A stretch of 64,000 nucleotides of DNA from Siphlonurus alternatus (GCA_949825025.1 OX463785.1:17609971-17673970); one strand, 5' to 3'. Counted from the first letter of the stretch, positions 28,901 to 44,700 are shown. Translations and numbers: made by a program. The notes: a model not told the origin generated them from the letters alone.

Positions 28901-31707
28901 ATTAGTAAGGAGTTCTTTCCCTATCCCTCAAAAGTATACCTCAAAGCTGCAAAATACCTAGAATCTTACCATGTATTATAATAACATGGGTCAAGACTGT
29001 CAAGAGCTTCCTATTACAAATAAAACTCATAGTTTAAGCGAGTATTTACAAAAGAATTGAGCAAATTTAGGCCTTGAAAATTACCGGTACTCGATTTTAT
29101 ATATCACATTTCAATACTAAAACCTACAAGGCTACAACATTTACTTTAAAATGCTTTGTGAATATTCCATCTAATGTTACAATAAGTTCAGACACGCTGT
29201 TTGTAATTACTCTAATCACTCATTATATTGGAATGTACTGCAATCTTCATGTTTCATCTCATAATTATAATTGTTATCTATAAATGGCTTGTTAATTTGC
29301 ATATCAACAGAAATAAGTAGCAGGTTAAAATTAATGTTTAAAAACTTGTTTTACCTTTGATAAATAATAAACTCCATTAAAATAAAACTGTATTTCACTT
29401 GATCTTGATGTCATATTATAAAATTCAGGTATAAACAGGGAGCACATGGTCATTATTTCCCTGTTAATTTGAATGATGAATGACAGATACAATAAAATAA
29501 AAATATAGTTCAGGTCGTATTTCAAAAGGATGGCTTCCTATTGTCATAAACAAAACTTAAGCTTCTAGAGAGAAGAATAGCTTAGATTACTTTAAATCTA
29601 TTAATACCTACACAGGATTACATTTTACTAATAGCCTGAAATAAAATCAAGCAAAAATATCCAAAGGTTTGAAATTAGATTAATATTAATATGTGTTAAA
29701 AATATTCGTAAAAACAACAGCTTAAAATAAGATAGAAATTAGTTGGCAAATTACCGGTATTCGTAATCACTGTCACTGTATGCGACTATCAGACTATGCA
29801 TCATTCGATTTGCACACTATAGGCTATATGCTAAAACAACAGTATTATTTTACAGTACGCACATTTACTTGCATTAATAAGGCATAATAATATATAAAGT
29901 ATCTACTAATATTAATGTCATCAAGGAATTATTTTTTTCATCGTTAAAACTATATTTTTACTTAGCATGAGTAGAAATAGAAAACGCAAGTAACGCAACA
30001 TTATGATACGAAAACAAAACACCGAAACTTGATACCCACATTATATATTATGCATACTATAACTTTATAAGGATACAGAAAAATAACATGAAATATTTAT
30101 TTAAAACAATTATATTTAACTTCAATTATAAAAAAAAAAATTAATTAATTTCATGAGGTTCAAGGTCAGAAGATTAAATTTACACTAAACCGAGAAGATG
30201 GCATATAATTATACCGACTCTACAGTTGAAAAAAATCCACAATTTATGTACGGAATAGATTCTAAAACTATATATTTCCAAATATCAATGCTTTAAATTA
30301 TTAAATACGTGTTAATAATTATAAATTGTGAAATGAGAGTTAATAATTTTGAAGATACGATAGCAAGTGTTATCAAAGAGGTTTCGACAATGACGTGACA
30401 CATGCACAACAACGATAAAAAGTTACAAAATTATAGACATTTCCGTGATAATTTCTACCATATTTTTAATAATTACTTACAATTGCATATCAGAGATGAT
30501 GTTGAAGATGTATATAACACGAATCTAAGCTAGAAATATAGATAAATCATAAAAATTCCACACACACACACAAAGACGATTCTCAACATGAGGCAGCCAT
30601 CACGCGGCGTGACGTCACAAAGACAAATGAAGAGCGTAATGCAATACAATTAATATAAAAAAGAGGGAAAGTTTTAAAACAAAAAAATACTTTTCAAACT
30701 TTTTTCAACGCGTGATAAAATTAACCAATAAAAATAAATTCACATTCATTCAACAAGTATGGTCATATATTATATTATAAAAAATTAATATTGACGGAAA
30801 AAAAATTGAACGATTTTAAAGTATGAAAATAACATTGCGAAAATTATACAGGGCATAGGACACTGGTATGCACTATGCACACAGCGAGTCATATTTCATA
30901 TTATGATAATTAATAAAGTTATTAAATATAAAATTACTTTCTAATAATTAAAGTATACCATGCACCATAGAAAAATTTAATTGTTTATTATGAAACATAA
31001 TACGAATGAAAATAAACACCTTGCAATCATTAACATTGAATTTTAAAAGAATTAAAAGGTATATCATATTAAATTAACATATTATAAAAAATATAAACAA
31101 TTCATCGATCTTATTACGATAATTACGGGATTGAAAATATCAATGGAATTTTAACTTTTGTTTGTTTGCATGTTTTGACGAAGCTAAAACTTTTGAAATT
31201 GGCATCCTGCAAAAAATCAATAAATAAAGTTTAAGAAAACAACGATGATGCTATTGCATAACTTGCAGCAAGAAAACATACAACAAACGCTTAGCAACAA
31301 GATACTACGCATCTAATGTCATGATTTTATTTGGAAAAGAATTAACTTGCATTTTATTAAAGTGCACTATACATATATAATAATAATAATTAAATGAGAG
31401 GGCATTTTATTTAATAACTCTGCATGCTATCACAAACTTTAAAATAATTATTTTCTTTATTGATGTACGGTACACTTATATATTTGAATTATATAAATTG
31501 GAATAAAAACTTGCATCTCAAGGCTACTTCGGGATAATCTTGTTCTTTTTGATATAACTTGCTGGCTAGCGTCTTGCGGACAGTATAAAATTATAAGGGG
31601 GAGAATCATCACCAATATGGAATTTCAATATTTTTCTTTTTTTTTTTTCAGCAAACTCTAATTATAATGTTTGGAGTCACGGTGTACCAACTGGTAATTA
31701 ATGTGAA

Positions 31708-31762
<55 letters not shown>

Positions 31763-31787
31763 ACAAACAAACAAACAAACAAACAAA

Positions 31788-31848
<61 letters not shown>

Positions 31849-34800
31849 ATATACAAAATTCAAAATTGCAGCAGCTTCAAGAGAGATATAGATTTAGGCC
31901 GGTAAGCATAAAGGATGCATTTATACTATAGAAATCCCAAAAAAATAAGTTCGCCATGCAAGCTATATTGCACCACAGACATGCGTGACAGAGACCAACA
32001 AACAGGACCCAGTTCGTGATGTCCCAAGTATACGTAATATGCCAATTAAAACAATCTTTCCTCCCCAGTTTCAACGTTAAAATCCGACGTAAATTTTAAT
32101 TGAAATTTCTATTCAACATCACTAATACCATCATAATCCTTACTCCTTTGACAAAACTTTAATGTCATTTAATAATTAAAGCAAGGAACTTTTATTAATG
32201 AAATTTTACTCTTTTTCTTTTTTGTGATATAATTAAAAATACATCAGTCGCATGTAGGATTATAAAATTACTTTATATACTTTCTTTTTAATGCATTTCT
32301 CTATCATACAAAGTGTATGATAAAAGCATCCCCCTCTTTCTTTCAACATATGATCTGCAATATATAAATTATAATTATATATAATATATGGTGCCATATA
32401 CCTTTGATATCATATACAGAGACATTATAGCCAAAGCTTGAACTGTGCAGCTAAAACTTTGTCTTTATGTGATCAGTTTTAAAATATAAGTAATATTTTA
32501 GCTCATGAGGAAACCATGAAAACCTAAAGTAGTAAAGGTCGATATCGAAGTACACCATTCTAATGCACCTAAGAAATGCTTATCACAACTCTGATAATGT
32601 AACAGTGTAACATAAAGCATTGTTTATACATTGTTGCATCTTTGCGGTATGCAAAAGTAGCACGCCACAAAGTTATCGGTATATAAACAAACAAGTGAAG
32701 GATATAAACTCCAAGTTAAAATAAAAAGTAATTACCACAAAGAAAAACAAATTACGCCGGAGAAAATAGTAAATACGTAAATTTAGATATTTAATATTAT
32801 ACTAATATATAATATAACAAACCATATGACTAATCTGCGGCTTATTGTTTTAATAAAACTGAAGAAAACGGCCACTCCAGTTTAATTCAAATGACACTAT
32901 AATGTTATGAATTTATGATTGAATTAATTATTAAATCGTTGATAATGCAGAATGTGCAATAGTGGGTTTTAATTAAAATTTAATTATAAAATTAGAACTA
33001 CATTTTTTTCGTCATTTGTAATAATTAATATAGTAATATAAATTATAATTATACACAATTAAATTGTATATATAATTATTACTCTATACGAAATCTACTT
33101 TGGCTTAAAAGTGAATTATTATATATTTTTGTTTATTTTCTCATGCAAAAAGAACATAAATTTCACAGATTTTAATTTTTTAATAGAATAACAAAACATT
33201 TTATTGAGAAAAAAAATTCAAAGGCAAAAGAAATGTACTGGCATAGAATTAAAGGAGGGGGGTTGAGGAAATAAATGAGATACTCAATATATATTTACTA
33301 TACATTCTGTCAATCAAATTTCTAAAATGAAATATTTTTTTTATTCATACAATAATATGCTACACATCACATGAAAAGAATTTTTATTGATTTTTGTATT
33401 TTTATTTCTTTAGCTCTCTATATATTATTTTCGTCAGATACACCCAAACATTTTTCAAAGAGAGTAAGGAGAGTCTCATAAATTTTAGTCTGTCTTCTCG
33501 TTTAGTTCGCTTACATTAGGTTTATGTATTGCTAAAATAAGAAGACTAAAACTAATCTGCTATGTAAAACAGGGCATGACCAGTCAAGAACGTACTACGT
33601 ACGTACATTTTGTTGCAATGATTCTTGAATATACGCAAGAAGTAAAAGATAAAATAAGATGTTAGACTCTCAGAAAGTTGGAGAAATTTTTAGTACGTAC
33701 TTTTCCCGATAATAGCAAACAGCGCTCGGACCCATGATACAACTAGCTCGGACCATGTTATTGAAATGAACCGTGCGCTTGCGTCGTCATTGGTACAAGT
33801 ACGTACTAAAATTTTCTGAAGATATTTCTTTTTATATTATAGTCTAGGGTCTTGTATTTTCTTTGCAAACTTCGTAAGACCGTGAGATATTGGCTAACAT
33901 GACGAGGCGTTATTCTCTTCACTATTTTAACTAAAAGAAAAAGGTTGGTGAGGGAGTTGCAACAGGCTGTAAAAATATACAATATTTTAAAACAGAGATA
34001 TAGACTTTACTAAATATATAACAAGAAAAATTGTGTAAACAAACAATAATAAATAAAAAGAAGCATTGAGGCAGGTATATAAAAATCACATAAATTTTTC
34101 CTTTCATATAAAAAATTATTAGAAGACATAAAAAAATTGACATGACATGTGTCTATAATTAGCAGACATTGTTGATAAAAAAATTATTGATTTTTAAAAC
34201 TGCAAGGTAAAATAAAAAATACGAGTAATATTTTTTTTAGTATTTTTTCCGAGATTCTATATAACACACCTGTTCGTAAACCCTGCTACATTTTATGCAC
34301 CACATCGACCTTACTTCCAAGTACATTAGGAAATCGACACATTTTATGCAACTGAGGATTGACTATACAACTATATTATTTTTTATTTTACATCAGATAA
34401 CTGTTTTCTATGATATACATATCGTCATTTTACAGGTATTGAGATAAGATTTGATTTTGTATAATATATATCTTTGACAGCTTCAAATCTATAATACATA
34501 CAGTTTAAAATTTAAACCAAAGATGATGTGTAATACATAATATATTTAACAATATTTTAAAATTACTGCTCTTGAAAATAGTTCTACAAAAAGAAAAAAA
34601 TTAATGCATTTACTTTTCATGTATGCAAATTACTTTACCAATGGTAAACACTTTTTTACCTTACTATGTTGTAGACTACTTGTGTAAACGACTTTGATTT
34701 GACCTTAACAAACTATACATTGTTGTTTTTTCTCCTCTTCCAAACCATGGCATGTTATATATTGACAATAAAAACGCCTTACTACTAACCTGATATTGGA

Positions 34801-34901
34801 ACACCAAAATATATCAACAAAAGTTTATACTTTTAATTAAAATTGTGTTGCCAAGTCATTTAACTAATTAAATAATAATAATAATAAATTAATAATTAAT
34901 A

Positions 34902-34934
<33 letters not shown>

Positions 34935-37900
34935 TATTATTAATAATAATTAATTATTATGCTAATTTATTTTACGAAGATGCCACTCCCCCTTTTTTAG
35001 ACAGTGAGGTAAGGCTTATTGACAAAGTGTAATATGGTAGCACGCTTAAGGGCATTGGGTGTAGCACCGGTAGTTGGCAACACTGACGTATCTTCACCAT
35101 GTTAATTTTTGGTCATTGCTCCTCGGAGTAATTTTTATGCTAGAGCTAAGCAGATTGCTGTAGTATCAAGATAATTAGTAGCCCAAGTGCACAATTTGGC
35201 TAAATAAAGCCTGATTTAAAGAAAAGTATTTTTTTTATATTTTAGAAAAATGCATGTAAATTTAAAAAATTACTAAAATATACTTTTCTTTAAATCAGGC
35301 TTTATTTAGCCAAATTGTGCACTTGGGCTACTAATTATCTTGATACTACAGCAATCTGCTTAGCTCTAGCATAAAAATTACTCCGAGGAGCAATGACCAA
35401 AAATTAACATGGTGAAGATACGTCAGTGTTGCCAACTACCGGTGCTACACCCAATGCCCTTAAGGTAGAGATAATACGGATCAGCTGGCCCAATGCTAAA
35501 AAAATCCCATTCATAAAAATTATGAAAAAAAATTTAAAATTATGTTCTCCTCCACATCCCCTATCAGTAGGTAAAATATCAGGTATACAAAAACGAGCTA
35601 GTTTTTGAGTTATTAATTTTTAAAGTTCTTTGATTTAACATGGAGAAATGGAACTTCCATGTTAAATTATATATAATTCAACTTTAAAAATTAATAACTC
35701 GAAAACTAGCTCGTTTTTGTATACCTGATATTTTACCTATATATACTGATAGGGGATGTAGAAGAGAACATTTTAAATTTTTTTCATAATTTTTATGAAT
35801 GGTATTTTTTTAGCATTGGGCCAGCTGATCCGTGTTATCTCTACCTTAACGTATGACATTTTCCATCTCCTCCTACACATACACAAGTGCTATTTAACAG
35901 AAAAGAGAGGACTACTGCTTTTTCCTCATGTTGACGCTGGCTACTGACATTTTTTGAGTCTATAAAGTGAGTTTCAAGTAATAAGGTGATGACGTCACTA
36001 AGTAAGTAACACCTGATGATGTAATGTGTTGAGTTATGACTAACTTGTATTTACCCTCATACATCCATATGAGAATATATCTCTGAGATACTCATGTCAT
36101 ATATATATATATTAATAAAGTACAAAACCTATTTCCCATAACACATTGATTTTTTTAATTATGAAAAAATTTATCATAATTTTATAAACTATAAAGGGGA
36201 ATTCACAAAGTCCTAAGGCTACATTTAGGGCTCGATAATTTAAGACCAGAAATTTTGGGTCTAAAAAGCATGCCTAAAATCGGGCTTTAAATTATCGAGC
36301 CCTAAATGTGGCCTTAGGGCTTTGTGAATGCCCCTTATTATTTCTAATATTTTTATATTTCCGTTTTTCCGTATTTTTCAATATGGTTCGTTATAATAAT
36401 TTTATCACCGAGAAATAAGATATCAATCTCACTTTCACTTAACGATTATAATAATCACCGAGATGATCAATGTTGATTAAAATAATTATAGTACATGGTT
36501 GCAGACCTTATCGCAATTACCTTCCTCCCCCCCTTACCTTTACCATTAATGTGCATAATACTTTTTTTATTTTAAGTTATAAGTTATATTTCTGTAAATA
36601 ATAATATTATAGCATGACTCGATTCTTCCGACATTCATACACTTCAGTTCTACAAGAAGTGCATACCCAATTTTCAATACCTCTGTAAAAAAAAATCGTT
36701 TATTTTTGTTATAAAATGAAGTGTATCAACATCAACAAATTGCATAATATTAGGAGTAATAATCGCTTTTGGTATCGTCGATATAAGAATGTAATAGAAA
36801 TTTTATATCTCATCTCACAGCATCCATAATATACACTTTAGTATGCTGAAGATAATATTTTTATATGTTATAATAGTGAGGGGGGGGGGGGTGCAATAAA
36901 AAAGAAGCAGTAAAAAAAGGGGAAGAAAGGTTTGCTTGTTTTAGCAGGCAAGTTTATACATGAAAATCCAATGACAATATTAAATTTAAATAGCCAAGAG
37001 GGAAAGGAGCACCATATTATTTAAAAAATAACGCTTTATAGCTTATAATTTTCAAAAATAAAACGAAAAGGTATAAATGTAAGATATAAAAAATGAAGGC
37101 CTCCTGGAGACTTATGATCTCTGTGCTTGACTAAAATATATTTTAGTCCCAAAATATTATGAACTTAAAATATTTAAAGTAAAATAAGTTAGAATAATTT
37201 TTTTTATTTTATTGCAATATATATATATATTGATGAAGCATAACATTTTTCTACATAATTTTCGAAGAACCATGTAACTATAGTTTGAATTATATTTGTT
37301 TTATGACCCTTATCTTACAACTGAGGCTCTTTAGAGGACTTCCATCGACTCCTCTGTAATAAAATATTGATGTTTTATAATGTTTTATAATGTTTTTCAT
37401 TATTTTCAATAAAAATTTGTAATAGTAAGGTTTATAAGAAAGCTTATCAATTTCTATAAAGGAAACCATGCAAATTATTATTTATATTATATAATGTATT
37501 ACAATATCAATAATACATTGTGCATTATTACTGCATTTTTTAATTATATAATGTTTTGCAAAATTGAAATTATTCATCTGATAAATTTATACTCGATCTG
37601 CGAATACAGCAGTATTCCATGTATTAAAAATAAATATACAAGTGCAAGTATTATACACATATTATATTATACAACTTTACATTTTATAACTTTAATAAAC
37701 GCTCATGAATGCAAAACTACACGACTTTTAGTTTACATTATTTTTTTATATTTATCCCGACATATTTTTATGTTATAAAGTATAAACTTCAAGCCTCTCG
37801 TGTATATAGAATCGAATTGACCTTATTTTTCCAGGAAATTGCATCAAGAGACGAAGGGGAAAAAAAGCACTGCAAATTTACTGCAAAATTCTCTTTCAAT

Positions 37901-40900
37901 CCGTATACAACAGAAAAAAAAAATATAATAATAATATAATATTTATACACGGAAAAAAATAGCATACTTTAAAAATCAATAACTTTAAGCGGTGCTGGTA
38001 TGACTGATATCATGTGCTTTTATACGGTAGTTGTAAACATTAACTTTATACGGGCAATGACTGCTTGGTCCGCAGACCTGAAGTCAATACATCAATAAAT
38101 TTCAATTCAATTCTAAATAAACATTAACGCACGGTCATAAAAACTCAAACTGCAGTACATATTGGTTTCATTTAAATTTTTTGTTAAGTTGCAATTATTA
38201 TACATAATATAAATGTCCAAAATCTTGTATATAGGGCAACGATCATTGGGGTAAACTGTACTAGGAGAAATTTACAAAGCTCATAAAGTCACATTTAGGA
38301 CATAGAATTTCAAGACTTTAAAAAAAAAGTGTACAAAAACAAGGTTTAAAATCGAGCCTTAATTAAAATTGAACTTCAAGCTTTGTGGATGCCATCTATA
38401 CCCCACTCCCCCTATTTATAAAGGACTGATCAAGTCTTCAGTTTTGCTCAGGGAAGGGGCTCATGAAATTTCTGTCAAGTTTCGATAAAAGGGTGATAAT
38501 ACCTCCAATGTAGTTCGATACCTTGAGGGGTGCATGACTCCCACTCTCTGTGGATTATAATATAGTATAATATTTAAAAAACTTATATAATTATACATTA
38601 TACATAAAAAAAATTCACATTTGCATGCGTCAAAACATCGTAAGGACATTATTACAATATACATAAAAACTTATATATTTCATTTTGTTATAATTATATG
38701 TAATTTAACTGTTACATCCACACGATAAACAGGTCATTTTCATGGAGCTGTATAATTATAAACTTTTATACTTCTGCGAATATATGCGAGTGATGCGGTT
38801 CATATTCAACTTGATTTTCATCGTGCAGGCTCGGTATACTTCCGCTCGCTCGTGTTCATATCAACCAATGAGATTTATCGTTACAAACTGTCTACCAATG
38901 GCTGAAGACGTTACAAACACGAGAAAATCAATGTAAATTAAAAGTTACGTACGTATATACAGCGTATAGCTCTATATTGACATCATAAAGTTAGTGCGAA
39001 CCTAGTGGTAACTGCTGGAACTACGTGCGTCTGGCGAGGATTGCTGTATATATGATTAACATTGTAAAATCATGTAAATGTTCTGTCAGCAGGCACAGCA
39101 AAATTTTTACAGAAATGACAACACCATAATTACGTAGTTGTCAAATACTTTCGGACAAATATAAAACAATATTTCGTAAGTGATTTCTTTCTTATAAATT
39201 TGATAATTTTTGTGATTCTCGCCTTGCTATAGGTATTGCCGTATCCTCGATGCAAAGAGCAAAATTTTCAGACGTCAGCGCCATTTCTTGGTCCTTTATG
39301 TCCTCTATATCGTTATCAATAATTTTATTATCATATTGATTTGTATAGTATACTGTATATTTATACATAATTATATTTTTTTTCAGTGTATGATAATAAA
39401 AAATCCAACGTACGTATATATATAGTAATGCATGCATGATTTAAAATGTATGAACTCTTTTATTGAATTTTTTTTTTGGTTATAATGAAAATATTAATTA
39501 TTTATGCTTATGTTCATTTCATCATTAATTATTAATTTACCATTGTTATATTTCAAGTAGTATTTTATAATTCAATTAATATTAAAAGTAATTGATCAAT
39601 AAATTAATATGGCTCATAAAACACGTGATATTTTAGAATTGTATAAAATATAATTATAAATTTTATATTATAAAAGAGGGTTCGCTGGAAGAAGCTTCTG
39701 AGAATCGATGCTAAAAATAGAAGAGCGAAATTTCCGGGACAACGTGGTAGTAATATATTGATTTTGTTATAATTTTTGTTACAACAAGATTGAAGATCTG
39801 ATACCGCGTTCTATAAAACAAGTTGTAACTTATAACATGGTATTTTTGTATTAATTGATTGATATAGATAACTAAAAGTGTTTTGTTGTTGATACATCCT
39901 CTTTAATTATAAAGATCAATACTTTTTTAATGAAACAGATTCATTGAAATTTTATTATAAAAGAAGATGATTTATTATAAATTGTCATCTATTTTTCAAT
40001 ACTAAAAATGTAAAATATTAAACTATACATATTTCTATACTGTTACTTTATTAATAACATTGATGCACATTGTGCCTGTTTTATATTTCATTGTTGAATA
40101 CAAATATATGGATGAAAGACTTTTGACTCTTTTAAGCAATACTATATATATAAAAAAATGAAACATTCTCAAAAGTGAGGTAAAATAGTACAGTATGCAA
40201 CTCATCATTTAAGGAGCTTATACCTATTTTAAGTTCTATACATATCATTTACAGCAAAAGTCTTCTACTCGCATTGGTTGTAACAAACCATTTCGTTTAT
40301 AATGTCTGTCGCTTAAGGCCTTTTTCATTGTTAAACATGGGAAGACGTAGTGCCTAATTTTGCCACCAGAGCAGAGAACGTAATGGCATTGTTGACGCTA
40401 GTTAACCGTTTCAACAACGAGCAGAAGACTTTGATTTATACAACGTTTTACTAAGATTTTGAGTGTAAAAGGTTTCAGTAACATCCGAGCAAAATCTACT
40501 AAAAAAAAGTGCATATTATTTTTTTCGTCGCTCGTGTTTGTAAGGTCCTCGGTCATTGGTTGAAAGTTTGTAACAAATAATCTAATTGGCCCAACATGAG
40601 TTGATTTCTTCAGAGTATCTCCAACCATAATTTAAATGGATAATATGTTGGCTAGTGTATGTGTTCCGAAATATATCTCTCCCTGGCATTCATTCACGCC
40701 GAAAAGGGGGCACCTATCAATGGCACGGTACGTGCAAATTGAACCCTTGCTTATTTAAGTCGTTAATCTATACATGAAGAAGCTTTTAATCAAGGCAGGA
40801 ACATAGTATAAAAATTAATTAAAAGTTTATTCAGAGAGAGACCTGAAAATTGATGCTTGAAAACAAGTAAATCATAATAGTATACAAAGAGTTTTAATTA

Positions 40901-41659
40901 TAGGTTATTTTATATATAAGACTAAACTACCCCTAAATGAACAACGTTGAGAGTCAAGGGAGGTTAATTTGAGAGCATGAAAGGCAAACAATGGAACTAC
41001 CAAGGGTCATTTAACAGCGCTTCCCTTAAGACTTTTTTACTAAAACTTTTTTTTTTTTTTTTTTTTCCTTCTTTGTATGCTTTTAATCCTAAAGCCTGGA
41101 AGGAAGTTTAAATTATAAAGAAAGTTCTTATATATTAGAAATTTTTTTTAACATGACTTAATTATTTTGTTGGTTTTTGTGGAAATTTGTCTTATTTAGT
41201 CAAAATGTTAACAAGGAAATAACTAAAAAAATAATTTAAATTTTAAATCCATTTAACGATTTATATAACCTTAGTTAATTCGAATTTATAGAATATTTTC
41301 TTATAAAGAAAGGAATCGATTGATATAGATTTTAAAAATTCAAGAATGTTCCAAAACTTCACCGCGCGTTTATGGTTTGCATTCATGAGCAAATTCAAGG
41401 GGGCGCTTTTCTCACAACATCTCCATTTCCGATTTCTGTCCATATATAAGACCATATTATAATATTCAATTTCTTCCTCAATTTTTGCAAAACTGATAAG
41501 ACAGATTCATTTCAAAATTTGTATAAACCTATATTATATAGAGTTCAAAGTCTCTTGCAGATTTTATTGAAACAAAGGGGGCCAATTCTGAGATCTCAAT
41601 CAAAGAAGATTCATCATCCATAATCTTAACTAGCTGTAATAACTCAGGGTTTCTTTTTC

Positions 41660-41702
<43 letters not shown>

Positions 41703-44700
41703 CAGTTTAAAACATTGCAGTATGTAAGTGCCATCTATTTTCATTTTTGCATATTATTTTTAATGTATAGGATTTTTCGGTGATCCCACTCGCTATTGAA
41801 CTCCTAGGGTCCAATTACATGACGTCAGGTGTTTTCAGCATGATCGAGCTAAAATTAGAAGTTTTGGTTTTGTCAAGTTTTGCCGATTTCACTGTTTTGA
41901 AGTTTAGGCCCCAAAATCCGTTTTTTTTTTTGTTTTTTTTTTTTTTGTGATTGGATCTTCAAAATTCCTTCATATTTGAACTCCTAGGGTCCAATTACAT
42001 GACGTCAGGTGTTTTCAGCATGATCGAGCTAAAATTAGAAGTTTTGGTTTTGTCAAGTTTTGCCGTTTTCACTGTTTTGAAGTTTAAGGCCTCAAAATCC
42101 GGCTTTTTTGTTTGTAATTGAATCTTCAAAATTCCTTCATATTTGAACTCCTAAGGTCCAATTACATGACGTCAGGTGTTTTCAGCATGATCGAGCTAAA
42201 ATTAGAAGTTTTGGTTTTATCAAGTTTTGCCGTTTTCACTGTTTTGAAGTTTAAGGCCTCAAAATCCGGCTTTTTTGTTTGTTATTGAATCTTCAAAATT
42301 CCTTCATATTTGAACTCCTAAGGTCCAACCAATTACATGACGTGAGGTGTTTTCAGCATGATCAAGCTAAAATTAGAAGTTTTGGTTTTGTCAAGTTTTG
42401 CCGTTTTCACTGTTTTGAAGTTTAAGGCCTCAAAATCCGGCTTTTTTGTTTGTTATTGGATCTTCAAAATTCCTTCATATTCAAACTCCTAGGGTCCAAT
42501 TACATGACGTCAGGTGTTTTCAGCATGATCGAGCTAAAATTAGAAGTTTTGGTTTTGTCAAGTTTTGCCGTTTTCACTGTTTTGAAGTTTACGGCCTCAA
42601 AATCCGGCTTTTTTGTTTGTTACTGAATCTTCAAAATTCCTTCATATTCAAACTCCTAGGGTCCAATTACATGACGTCAGGTGTTTTCAGCATGATCGAG
42701 CTAAAATTAGAAGTTTTGGTTTTGTCAAGTTTTGCCGTTTTCACTGTTTTTAAGTTTAAGGCCTCAAAATCCGGCTTTTTTGTTTGTTATTGAATCTTCA
42801 AAATTCCTTCATATTTGAACTCCTAGGGTCCAATTACATGATGTCAGGTGTTTTCAGCATGATCGAGCTAAAATTAGAAGTTTTGGTTTTGTCAAGTTTT
42901 GCCGTTTTCACTGTTTTGAAGTTTAAGGCCTCAAAATCCGGCTTTTTTGTTTGTTATTAAATCTTCAAAATTCCCTCATATTCAAACTCCTAGCGTCCAA
43001 TTACATTATGTCAGGTGTTTTCAGCATGATCGAGCTAAAATTAGAAGTTTTGGTTTTATCAAGTATTGCCGTTTTCACTGTTTTGAAGTTTAAGGCCTCA
43101 AAATCCGGCTTTTTTGTTTGTTATTGAATCTTCAAAATTCCTTCATATTTAAACTCCTAAGGTCCAACCAATTACATGACGTGAGGTGTTTTCAGCATGA
43201 TCAAGCTAAAATTAGAAGTTTTGGTTTTGTCAAGTTTTGCCGTTTTCACTGTTTTGAAGTTTAAGGCCTCAAAATCCGGCTTTTTTGTTTGTTATTGAAT
43301 CTTCAAAATTCCTTCATATTCAAACTCCTAGGGTCCAATTACATGACGTCAGGTGTTTTCAGCATGATCGAGCTAAAATTAGAAGTTTTGGTTTTGTCAA
43401 GTTTTGCCGTTTTCACTGTTTTGAAGTTTACGGCCTCAAAATCCGGCTTTTTTGTTTGTTATTGAATCTTCAAAATTCCTTCATATTCAAACTCCTAGGG
43501 TCCAATTACATGACGTCAGGTGTTTTCAGCATGATCGAGCTAAAATTAGAAGTTTTGGTTTTGTCAAGTTTTGCCGTTTTCACTGTTTTGAAGTTTAAGG
43601 CCTCAAAATCCGGCTTTTTTGTTTGTAATTGAATCTTCAAAATTCCTTCATATTTGAACTCCTAGGGTCCAATTACATGACGTCAGGTGTTTTCAGCATG
43701 ATCGAGCTAAAATTAGAAGTTTTGGTTTTATCAAGTTTTGCCGTTTTCACTGTTTTGAAGTTTAAGGCCTCAAAATCCGGCTTTTTTGTTTGTTATTAAA
43801 TCTTCAAAATTCCCTCATATTCAAACTCCTAGCGTCCAATTACATTACGTCAGGTGTTTTCAGCATGATCGAGCTAAAATTAGAAGTTTTGGTTTTGTCA
43901 TGTTTTGCCGTTTTCACTGTTTTGAAGTTTAAGGCCTCAAAATCCGGCTTTTTTGTTTGGGATTGAATCTTCAAAATTCCTTCATATTCAAACTCCTAGG
44001 GTCCAATTACATGACGTCAGGTGTTTTCAGCATGATCGAGCTAAAATTAGAAGTTTTGGGTTCGTCAAGTTTTGCCGTTTTCACTGTTTTGAAGTTTAAG
44101 GCCTCAAAATCCGGCTTTTTTGTTTGTTATTGAATCTTCAAAATTCCTTCATATTCAAACTCATTGTATATAATGCATTGTATATAATGAAAAAATCTTC
44201 TTATAGCATGAATTATACTTTTAAAAAACATAATTATATATTACATTCAAACAAGTATTATTTATCACATAACATTAAAAATAATATACAATATACAATA
44301 AATTTAAGGTATTAAACCAATCGAGATTAGTAAGTGGAGCAAATGCACAATGCATGTGATGTAACTGAGAATTTACAGTCATTGAAGCGAATACAACCCT
44401 ATACTACAGCAGTAGCAAGCAAGTGAAGAAGAAGATGAAAAAAAGTAGGGTGATGGTTGCGATGCTGGTGTGCTGTGTATAGTACAGTCTGATTAATTTA
44501 AAGTCGACACCATTGCCGGTCGATGGGTTTAGGAGGGGGGTCGCACACTACCTTCGTATCGCATCGTATCATATGACTTCGTATGATAAAAATTTAGAAC
44601 CGGTTCTAAATGAGAAACATACAATATCATGCGATACGAAGCTGTGTGCACCATACACCTGATCGCATAGATTCTAAATTTTTGTTTATCACACGCTGCG

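Noticed and set aside
42446..43632. Two almost identical 115-codon ORFs on the plus strand
   Set aside because: They cross the 167-bp array and repeat only because of its 839-bp higher-order period; frame changes at each unit.
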